From an uncultured Rhodospirillales bacterium (lineage in GTDB: Bacteria; Pseudomonadota; Alphaproteobacteria; Rhodospirillales; Defluviicoccaceae), in contig CAKZLS010000397.1 in NCBI GenBank assembly GCA_937127205.1, positions 1-5,816 of the forward strand: a stretch of 5,816 bases of DNA. The letters are read 5' to 3'. The position numbers were made by a program, and so were the translations under genes. Below, in pieces: positions 1-5,437 of this stretch. The notes beneath the pieces are model-generated. The model was not told where the DNA came from. It ran no database searches and was given only the letters and a program-made list of their open reading frames with translations. Each line of letters starts with the position of its first letter. Position 1 is the stretch's first letter.

Positions 1-832
1 CGAGGATCTCCAACATCGGCTTGACCGCCGCCCGGACCTTGGAGTGGGCATATTCGGACATGTAAATGGCCGCCAACAACCCGACCGGCGCGGCGACGCA
101 CATGGCGATGAAGGAAATGAGCATGGTTCCCGCGAGCAGGGGAATGGCACCGAAGGCGCCCGAGCTGCCCACCTGGTCTTCGCGCAGCGCCGTTTGCGGG
201 CTCCATTCCAGCCCGAACAGGAACTCCGCCGGCGAAACCTTGGTAAAGAACCGCCCGGCCTCGAAGATCAGCGACATGACGATGCCGAAGGTGGTCAAAA
301 TAGCAACGGTCGAGCAGGCAATCAGAACGACCGTGACCACCTTTTCCACATTGTTGCGGGCGCGCAGCTTCGGCGCCACCAGGTGCCGTCCGTAGGTAAG
401 CCCGGCGATGGCAACGGCCAAGACAACAACGGCCAGCGCAATGGAACTGATTTGGCGCAGGCTGTTCAAGCGGTCTGCCGCGGCCCGAATGGCCGGCTCG
501 GCGCCGGCACTCGAAACATTTCCGTCAGCCACGTTCCTGATGTCATTGATCATCAGACCCAAGCGCTGCGGGGTCAGGTCGCGCGCGGTCTCCGACAGGC
601 CGGATATCAGCATGGACTCGATGATAGTGGGTTCCAGTGCCAGCCATGCACCCAACACAAGAAGCGCCGGAATGCCGCACCAGATGGCGACATAGTAACC
701 GTAGTATCCCGGCAGGGAATGCAGCTCCCGCACCCGTCCGGAGACGGTCGAGACGGCCCTTGACCGGCCCATGTAGAAGCCGACGGCCGTCAAGACAAGC
801 AAGGTTGCCACGACAATTAGGGGAGCTGACAT
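1..832 (-). CDS. pstC: Phosphate ABC transporter permease PstC, 5' part (3' end outside window)
   Basis: This is one of the two inner-membrane permease subunits of the PstSCAB high-affinity phosphate importer; it would pair with PstA. 277 codons are visible and the frame is open at the left edge. Hydrophobic segments lie near residues 3-20, 47-66, 128-147, 164-190 and 228-257. The last ends in APVGLLAAIYMSEYA, typical of PstC at the start of the permease domain. The roughly 160 residues before the permease core match the long PstC form common in alphaproteobacteria rather than the shorter E. coli form (family knowledge). The ATG at 832 is preceded by AAGGA five bases upstream and by an in-frame TGA three codons further up, so the start is well fixed. 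The gene follows pstS on the same strand after 159 bp, and pstA and pstB are expected next. Long antisense frames here are shadows. Confidence 0.93.
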   Translation of the reverse strand, partial: MSAPLIVVATLLVLTAVGFYMGRSRAVSTVSGRVRELHSLPGYYGYYVAIWCGIPALLVLGAWLALEPTIIESMLISGLSETARDLTPQRLGLMINDIRNVADGNVSSAGAEPAIRAAADRLNSLRQISSIALAVVVLAVAIAGLTYGRHLVAPKLRARNNVEKVVTVVLIACSTVAILTTFGIVMSLIFEAGRFFTKVSPAEFLFGLEWSPQTALREDQVGSSGAFGAIPLLAGTMLISFIAMCVAAPVGLLAAIYMSEYAHSKVRAAVKPMLEIL

Positions 833-848
833 CGCTTTCCTTCATTAA

Positions 849-861
849 GGCCGAACCGGCC
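849..861 (-). other. Small hairpin just upstream of the pstC ribosome binding site
   Basis: A perfect 5-bp inverted repeat (GGCCG / CGGCC, 3-base loop) ends five bases before the purine-rich pstC ribosome binding site at 836-843. No T-run follows, so it is not an intrinsic terminator. By position it could influence ribosome access to pstC or mark an mRNA processing boundary; that role is inferred. Such a short GC-rich repeat can also arise by chance. Confidence 0.35.
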
Positions 862-895
862 GATCCCCTCCGCCCGCGGTCTTAAACCAGATGAA

Positions 896-911
896 CGCGC
901 CACAAGGCGCG
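896..911 (-). other. Intercistronic hairpin between pstS and pstC
   Basis: A perfect 6-bp stem of C and G only (CGCGCC / GGCGCG on the minus strand) closes a TTGT loop. It sits mid-way in the pstS-pstC spacer. No T-run follows, so it is not a standard terminator. A stem-loop here could protect the 3' end of pstS mRNA or attenuate pstC. Either would fit the need for more binding protein than permease, but the role is inferred from position. Confidence 0.45.
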
Positions 912-991
912 CGGTCCGGCATACAACTCACGAGCGCCGACGAACGGGCCGAAGCCTTTTCAAATGGCCCCGGCTCCGTCCTTCGGATTTA

Positions 992-2026
992 TTACATCAC
1001 TAGGTTGCTATTGAGATTGGTCGCGTCGGTGCGATACTTTTCCCGCTCCTCTTCCGGCATGGGGATAAGCCCCTTATCGGTCAGATAGCCCTCGTCGCCC
1101 CAAGCCTGGTCGCTGGTGTATTCGGTGAGATATTCCTTCATCCCCGGAATGACGCCGGCGTGCGCCTTCTTCACGTAGATGAACAGCGAACGCGAAACCG
1201 GGTAATCCCCGGAGGCAATGGCCTCGAAGGTCGGCTCGATCTCGTTGATCTTGCTGCCTTGTACCTTATCGAGGTTCTGGTCGAGGAAGCTGAAACCGAA
1301 CACGCCGAACGCATTGGGGTTGGCTTCCAGCTTACGGACGATCAGCACGTCGTTTTCACCGGCTTCGACGTAGGCTCCGTCCTCACGGATGGAATGACAG
1401 ACGGCCTTGTACTTGTCCTTGTCCGAACTCTTCATTTCCTTGATGAAATCGAATTGCTTGCAGCCGCCCTCGAGCGCCAGCTCAGCAAAAGCGTCGCGCG
1501 TGCCCGAGGTCGGCGGCGGGCCGAGAACCTCGATCTTGACATCCGGCAGCGACGCATCGATGTCGCTCCATTTCTGGTTGTCGTTCGGCTTGAGGCCGCC
1601 GTTGCCGTCGGGGATGTCCTTAGCCAAAGCGAGGAAGATCTGCTCCGGCGTGATCTCCATCTGCGGAGAGCTCGTGGAGTTGGCCATCACGATGCCGTCA
1701 TAGCCCACCTTGACCTCGGTGATCTCCGCGACGCCGTTTTCGGCGCATTTTTCGACTTCGGATTTCTTGATCGCGCGAGAGGCGTTGGTGATGTCCGGAT
1801 GATCGACGCCGACACCGGCGCAGAACAGCTTGAACCCGCCGCCCGTGCCCGTGCTCTCGATCACCGGAGTCTTGAAGTTGGTTGTTTTTCCGAATTGCTC
1901 AGCCACCGTTGTCGTAAACGGATAGACCGTTGAGGATCCGACGATACGGATCTGGTCACGCGCTTCGGCCGTGCCCGCAAACGTAACGGCTGCCAGGGCG
2001 GCGAACGCTAGCGATTTCCTGATCAT
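992..2026 (-). CDS. pstS: Periplasmic phosphate-binding protein PstS
   Basis: This is the periplasmic substrate-binding subunit of the PstSCAB importer; it captures inorganic phosphate and delivers it to PstC/PstA. The 344-residue product starts with a signal peptide: basic MIRK, a hydrophobic stretch to about residue 18, and a likely AEA cleavage site at residues 20-22. Phosphate-binding segments of the PstS family are visible: GSSTVYPF (30-37), ESTGTGGGFKLF (57-68), NASRAIK (81-87) and TSGTRDAF (173-180). There is no lipobox cysteine at the cleavage site, so a soluble periplasmic protein is likely. The ATG at 2026 is chosen over the in-frame TTG at 2050 because GGGAGA lies five bases upstream and the signal peptide then begins correctly. 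The gene ends in tandem TAA stops. It has its own Pho box upstream and is followed by pstC. Confidence 0.95.
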   Translation of the reverse strand: MIRKSLAFAALAAVTFAGTAEARDQIRIVGSSTVYPFTTTVAEQFGKTTNFKTPVIESTGTGGGFKLFCAGVGVDHPDITNASRAIKKSEVEKCAENGVAEITEVKVGYDGIVMANSTSSPQMEITPEQIFLALAKDIPDGNGGLKPNDNQKWSDIDASLPDVKIEVLGPPPTSGTRDAFAELALEGGCKQFDFIKEMKSSDKDKYKAVCHSIREDGAYVEAGENDVLIVRKLEANPNAFGVFGFSFLDQNLDKVQGSKINEIEPTFEAIASGDYPVSRSLFIYVKKAHAGVIPGMKEYLTEYTSDQAWGDEGYLTDKGLIPMPEEEREKYRTDATNLNSNLVM

Positions 2027-2031
2027 TAAGG

Positions 2032-2037
2032 TCTCCC
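2032..2037 (-). promoter_or_regulatory. pstS ribosome binding site
   Basis: GGGAGA on the minus strand lies five bases before the ATG at 2026. It decides between that ATG and the upstream in-frame TTG at 2050, which would place this Shine-Dalgarno inside the coding region and add eight residues in front of a normal signal peptide. Confidence 0.75.
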
Positions 2038-2142
2038 GAAAATTTCCCAATAACGAGGTGCTTTATTTCTATACGCACAGTCGAGCGTGCCCTCGTGAGA
2101 CACCCGACCGTTCGCACCGTAATCTCGGTCCGATTCCGAATT

Positions 2143-2171
2143 ATGACAGTAAAGTTAAAGTTATATGACAA
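2143..2171 (-). promoter_or_regulatory. Pho box: PhoB-binding repeats upstream of pstS
   Basis: Read on the minus strand, three heptamers are spaced exactly 11 bp apart by 4-base AT-only spacers: TTGTCAT (2171-2165), CTTTAAC (2160-2154) and CTGTCAT (2149-2143). The PhoB consensus is direct repeats of CTGTCAT with such spacers (established knowledge). The third unit matches fully, the first at six of seven positions, and the middle one is weaker. The site starts 11 bp past the phoR terminator and ends 116 bp before the pstS ATG, so it should drive pstS and probably the rest of the pst genes when phosphate is low. The -10 element is not certain; CATAAT overlaps the last repeat, but its spacing is not ideal. 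Confidence 0.85.
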
Positions 2172-2182
2172 ACCGAGGGCCC

Positions 2183-2202
2183 AAAAAGGTGCTTTCACCT
2201 TT
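2183..2202 (-). terminator. Intrinsic terminator after phoR
   Basis: On the minus strand AAAGGTG and CACCTTT form a perfect 7-bp stem around an AAAG loop. The stem's final three Ts continue into two more, giving a run of five. It lies 66 bp past the phoR stop codon and directly before the Pho box. It should end phoR transcripts and insulate pstS. The T-run is short and the stem has modest GC, so termination may be partial. In the plus direction there is no T-run. Confidence 0.7.
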
Positions 2203-2268
2203 GCGCCGTCCGATGTTCCGCCATCGGTATGCAGCTGAAATCCGCCGGAAACCAAGGACTTTTTGCGG

Positions 2269-3519
2269 TTAACGACCGCTTGCGGGTGTCCGGTCGGTCG
2301 CGACGGGCAGCAACACGGTAACCGTCGTGCCAACTCCCTCCTGGCTGGCGATCTTGATCTGCCCGCGATGGCGGCTGACGATGTGCTTGGCGATGGCCAG
2401 CCCCAGTCCGGTGCCGCCAAGGCGCCGGGATCGGCCCTCGTCGATCCGATAGAACCGTTCGGTCAGCCTCGGAAGGTGAATCGACGCAATGCCTTCCCCC
2501 TTGTCGGTTACCGAAACAGAAACCCCTCCGGCGTCGCTGCCAGGAAGCCGCGCGACGGGCTCGGCCGAGATGTCGATGGGTGTATCGGCGCGGCCGTACT
2601 TGATGGCGTTGTCCACCAGATTGTGAAAGACCTGGGTGAGTTGATCGGGATCACCCGCCACGGCCGGCAAGGTGTCCGGGCAATGGATATCCAACGACAT
2701 TCCCCGGCCCTCGGAGCGGACCAACAAGGCGTCGGCCACCGCCATTAGGATCCGCCCGATATCGGCATCGCCGCGCGGCCGCACATGCTCGTTGATTTCG
2801 ACACGCGACAGCGACATCAGGTCCTCCACCAGTCGTGCCATGCGCAGCGCTTCGTCATGCATGATGCCCAAAAAGCGTTCGCGGGCATCCGCATCGTTAC
2901 TGGCCGGGCCGCGGAGGGTCTCTATGAACCCGATCAACGCCGATAACGGCGAGCGCAACTCGTGGCTGGCGTTGGCAACGAAATCGGCCCGGCTCTGTTC
3001 CGCCTTTTTCGCCCGGGTTTCGTCATGAAGCACGAGAATGACCTGCGGCTCCTCGCGATTGCCGGGCTCGGGAAGTCTCGCCACATGAAGCGTGAATGTC
3101 CGCGGCACCGGCACCGGAAGCGCGATTTCCTCGGTGATGGACGGAACGCCGGCAAGGACCGTATCCACGGCCGCGAGGACATCGGGGTGGCGCAGCGAAA
3201 GCGCCAGGTCGCCCCCCAGCCGGCCGACACCCAGCACGTCCCGGGCCGGGCGATTGGCCGTCACGATGGATCGCGCGGCATTGAGCAAAATGACCGGATC
3301 GGGAAACGCCTCCAACACCTCCTGCGGGAGCGCCGCCGGCGCCGGCATAACGATCGGGGGTTGGGCCGCCGCGGGGACGGTGGGCCGGCTCAGAAACCAG
3401 ATGATGCCCAGGGCCAGTATCGCCGCGACAGCCGCCGCGGGTACCAACGCGACCAAGCCAGCGAAGCTAAGCGCGGCAAGCAAACCAACCGCCGGCGCCA
3501 CGCCTAAGATCAACGCCAA
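2269..3519 (-). CDS. phoR: Phosphate regulon sensor histidine kinase PhoR (start uncertain)
   Basis: This is the inner-membrane sensor kinase of the PhoR-PhoB system; it autophosphorylates on histidine and is expected to phosphorylate PhoB when phosphate is low. Counting from the TTG at 3519 (416 residues): two hydrophobic segments (about 3-24 and 27-44) with almost no periplasmic loop, a Pro/Ala-rich linker (46-65), a PAS-like region (about 66-165), the H-box NASHELRSPLSAL with His186, the N-box HNLVDNAIKYG (299-309), G1 DKGEGI (339-344), the F-box ERFYRID (354-360) and G2 GGTGLGLAI (368-376). All kinase motifs look intact. Without any ATG and with no clear Shine-Dalgarno, the start is poorly defined, and the frame stays open upstream to 3637. 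A small hairpin (2265-2279) overlaps the stop codon. The Pho box and pstS immediately downstream support PhoR over a generic kinase. Confidence 0.9.
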   Translation of the reverse strand: MALILGVAPAVGLLAALSFAGLVALVPAAAVAAILALGIIWFLSRPTVPAAAQPPIVMPAPAALPQEVLEAFPDPVILLNAARSIVTANRPARDVLGVGRLGGDLALSLRHPDVLAAVDTVLAGVPSITEEIALPVPVPRTFTLHVARLPEPGNREEPQVILVLHDETRAKKAEQSRADFVANASHELRSPLSALIGFIETLRGPASNDADARERFLGIMHDEALRMARLVEDLMSLSRVEINEHVRPRGDADIGRILMAVADALLVRSEGRGMSLDIHCPDTLPAVAGDPDQLTQVFHNLVDNAIKYGRADTPIDISAEPVARLPGSDAGGVSVSVTDKGEGIASIHLPRLTERFYRIDEGRSRRLGGTGLGLAIAKHIVSRHRGQIKIASQEGVGTTVTVLLPVATDRTPASGR

Positions 3520-3624
3520 TTTTTGACTCAGTCTAGGCAGCGGACAGGTCCCCGTTACGCCGTGCTTCCGGTAACGCCTCGACTCAATGCGCCTGGGAAG
3601 ACACTCCTGTCCCTGTTTATTCCC

Positions 3625-3647
3625 AGCTTGCCCTCAGATGGCAAGCT
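3625..3647 (-). repeat. Inverted repeat enclosing the stop codon of the diguanylate cyclase gene
   Basis: AGCTTGCC and GGCAAGCT form a perfect 8-bp stem around a 7-base loop that contains the TGA stop of the GGDEF gene. On the minus strand the bases that follow (GGGAATAAAC) contain no T-run, so a classical terminator is unlikely in that direction. In the plus direction TTTCTTACTTT follows, a weak T-rich tail, but no plus-strand gene ends here. It may stabilise the mRNA end or modulate read-through into phoR. Confidence 0.55.
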
Positions 3648-4686
3648 TTCTTACTTTAAGTTCTTGCTCAGACACCACACGGTTGCGCCCGCCGTTTTTG
3701 GCCGCGTAAAGCGCGCGGTCGGCGCGCTCAATCAATTCGGCCGGTTGCTCTTTGCTGTCGAAGGCCGCCACGCCGACCGATACGGTGATCGAGCCGAGGT
3801 TGTCGCCGGTCTTGCGATTGACCATTTCTTTCTTCGCCAATCGTTGACGAATGTGCTCGGCCAGCTTGATGGCGTTGCCGATCTGCGTTTTCGGCAGGAC
3901 AACCGCAAACTCCTCGCCTCCGTAACGGGCCGCCGTGTCCTGGCCCTTGAGAGTTTCTTTGAGTATCACACCCATCAGCTTGAGAACCTGGTCGCCGATA
4001 TTGTGGCCATAGGCGTCATTGACCTGCTTGAAGTGATCAAGGTCCAAGATCAACAGCGCCAGCGGGTCGCCCGACTCCATGGAGTCCTGGGTTGCCTCGC
4101 GCAATTTGAAATCGAACATTTTCCTGTTGGCAAGCCCGGTCAGGGCATCGGTCATCGCTTCCCGCCGCGCGGTTTGCAATTCATCTTTGAGTTGGGTGAT
4201 TTCCGCCGCCGAAATCTTAAGCTGGCGATCCACTTCACTGCTCTTTTCGACCATGGCACGAGTCTGATCCAGCACGGTGCCAATTATCTGTGTCAATTCC
4301 TCCGACCGTTTGATTTTGGAGAGGTCGCCGGTGGCGGATTCCAGGGTCTGCTCGTAGTCGGAAGCGTTACGACCCGCCTGCTCCAACGCCGCCAGCACCG
4401 CCGCCAGTTCAACCTCCATCTTCTGTGCGATGAGGTGGGACGGCACTGCTTCGCAGGGGCTCGAAAGAAACTTTCGATAAACGGATGCGTTCTGCTCGTC
4501 GGTGAACGCCTGGTTGGCGTCCAGAAGCATATCCATGGTCATCTTGAGTTCCGGCGATTCGCCGGAGAAATAAGTGTACCAGATGGAAAAGTTGTTGGGT
4601 TGGGGAAGAATGTCGTGCTCTTCCATCATCGAAATCGCCAAACCGGCGTAATCGCGCGCCTGGTCGATCGTATGGGCGTACTTCAT
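3634..4686 (-). CDS. Soluble diguanylate cyclase (GGDEF domain)
   Basis: The protein is predicted to make cyclic di-GMP from two GTP in the cytoplasm; there is no signal peptide or membrane segment in its 350 residues. Residues 1-80 form an N-terminal region with the sequence NNFSIWYTYFSGE (31-43), which I recall from other soluble proteobacterial GGDEF proteins; its ligand is unknown. Residues about 85-178 are heptad-like and charged, consistent with a dimerising coiled coil. The GGDEF domain starts at MTDALTGLANRKMFD (178-192), has LDLDHFKQVNDAYGH (214-228) for metal and GTP binding, and carries an intact GGEEF signature (256-260), so activity is expected. The inhibitory I-site normally reads RxxD; here it is KGQD (247-250). 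The ATG at 4686 has only a weak upstream GGGAA. phoR follows after 114 bp on the same strand and in the same frame. Confidence 0.9.
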   Translation of the reverse strand: MKYAHTIDQARDYAGLAISMMEEHDILPQPNNFSIWYTYFSGESPELKMTMDMLLDANQAFTDEQNASVYRKFLSSPCEAVPSHLIAQKMEVELAAVLAALEQAGRNASDYEQTLESATGDLSKIKRSEELTQIIGTVLDQTRAMVEKSSEVDRQLKISAAEITQLKDELQTARREAMTDALTGLANRKMFDFKLREATQDSMESGDPLALLILDLDHFKQVNDAYGHNIGDQVLKLMGVILKETLKGQDTAARYGGEEFAVVLPKTQIGNAIKLAEHIRQRLAKKEMVNRKTGDNLGSITVSVGVAAFDSKEQPAELIERADRALYAAKNGGRNRVVSEQELKVRKLAI

Positions 4687-4853
4687 GGGCTGTTCCCGGA
4701 GTTCGTCGCGGCTGAATCAGGCTGCATGATACGGGCCACTGATTAACACCCCGTGAATGGACAACGAGCGGCAACACCAAAAAACCATAATCGACTTCGC
4801 GTAGGTCCGGATCATCGAACATCGCTCGGTAATGGGTCTCCGCTACGAAAAAG
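4687..4853 (-). other. 167-bp spacer between the thioesterase and diguanylate cyclase genes
   Basis: No convincing promoter, terminator or RNA gene is visible. A run of six Ts on the minus strand (within 4778-4785) lacks a strong preceding hairpin. One minus-strand frame is open from inside the thioesterase end through the spacer, with an ATG at 4822 (MFDDPDLREVDYGF...). Its third codon positions are not GC-rich like the neighbouring genes and it runs on into the cyclase gene in another frame, so I treat it as non-coding. Confidence 0.5.
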
Positions 4854-5363
4854 TCATGCTGGACGCCGGGTCTCCAGGCCGATGGCGCGGCCGGCCCGCG
4901 ACGGGCGCGGAAGAGCCGAATGTTCGATGGCCACCTGCTCGATCCGTGAAGCGCCAGCAGCCGGAATCGGGGCGGTTCTGCGGGTTTCGAGGTCCACGTG
5001 CAGGCACAGCACCTCGTTGGTCGCCACCACGCTTTCGGTTCCGTCGCCGGACATTTCGTGAAACAGAATCATCCGCTTGCCGTCGAAGCCGAGGATTCGG
5101 CTGCTAACGGTCAGCAAATCGCCTTCGCTGACTTCCCGTTCATATGTCACATGGGCCTCGCCGACGAACACCGAACCCGTGGTCCGCTGCCGGTAGGCCT
5201 CGCCGAGATCGAGCGCATCGAGTACCGAATCGGTGGCATGATCGAATACCAGAACGTAATAGGCGACATTCATATGGCCGTTATAGTCGATCCAGTCTGG
5301 GAGCACGGTTTCGCGATGGACGAAAAGCGGGATATCCCTGTGTTCAAGCGTGGGTTGGGTCAC
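4854..5363 (-). CDS. Acyl-CoA thioesterase of the hotdog fold (4HBT-like)
   Basis: This is predicted to hydrolyse an acyl-CoA thioester in the cytoplasm; the substrate cannot be read from the sequence. The 169-residue product is the usual single-domain size. Residues 20-32 (VLPDWIDYNGHMN) match the 4HBT-family active-site region, where an acidic residue in a D-x-N-G-H-x-N-like context (Asp26) begins the central helix, followed by VAYYVLVFDHATD (33-45). The strand pattern FVGEAHVTYEREVSEGDLLTV (66-86) is also typical. The tail GRAIGL (158-163) resembles thioesterases annotated near carnitine or betaine metabolism, but no neighbour supports that role. The start is GTG at 5363, supported by AAGGAA seven bases upstream; no ATG is available nearby. 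It diverges from the ABC ATPase gene and precedes the diguanylate cyclase gene on the same strand. Confidence 0.85.
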   Translation of the reverse strand: MTQPTLEHRDIPLFVHRETVLPDWIDYNGHMNVAYYVLVFDHATDSVLDALDLGEAYRQRTTGSVFVGEAHVTYEREVSEGDLLTVSSRILGFDGKRMILFHEMSGDGTESVVATNEVLCLHVDLETRRTAPIPAAGASRIEQVAIEHSALPRPSRAGRAIGLETRRPA

Positions 5364-5437
5364 GATGGTGTTCCTTAATAATCCCCGGGAGCAATTTCCG
5401 GCTCGCCACGGCGGGCGCGCAGCATGAGAAAAAGAGT
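5364..5437. promoter_or_regulatory. Divergent intergenic region, presumed promoters
   Basis: These 74 bp separate the start of the thioesterase gene (minus strand) from the start of the ABC ATPase gene (plus strand), so promoters for both should lie here or overlap the gene ends. The thioesterase Shine-Dalgarno (AAGGAA, 5376-5371) is clear. The AT-rich TTAATAAT at 5375-5382 is the only candidate for a -10-like element, but I could not pair it with a good -35 in either direction. Confidence 0.4.

Noticed and set aside
44..763. 239-codon plus-strand frame at the left end and a 100-codon minus-strand frame at 543-845
   Set aside because: Both overlap pstC in other frames. The pstC frame has the membrane segments, the family motif and a good ribosome binding site.
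1160..1933. 257-codon plus-strand frame opposite pstS
   Set aside because: It is a shadow of pstS: rich in Arg, Asp and Val/Leu in the way antisense translation of such genes gives, with no known motif.
2265..2279. Hairpin GCGGT/ACCGC overlapping the phoR stop codon as a terminator
   Set aside because: On the minus strand it is followed by a run of As rather than Ts; the hairpin at 2183-2202 is the better terminator.
1956..2420. 154-codon minus-strand frame spanning the phoR end, Pho box and pstS start
   Set aside because: It crosses the terminator, Pho box and pstS start in another frame, and its composition is not protein-like.
3542..3612. 7-bp inverted repeat GGACAGG / CCTGTCC upstream of phoR as an operator
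   Set aside because: The arms are nearly 60 bp apart and match no operator I recognise; chance is a sufficient explanation in GC-rich DNA.
3523..4746. 407-codon open frame on the plus strand, longer than the cyclase gene it covers
   Set aside because: It is exactly antisense to the GGDEF gene, whose motifs are unmistakable. Its product has no recognisable domain, and long antisense frames are common opposite GC-rich genes.
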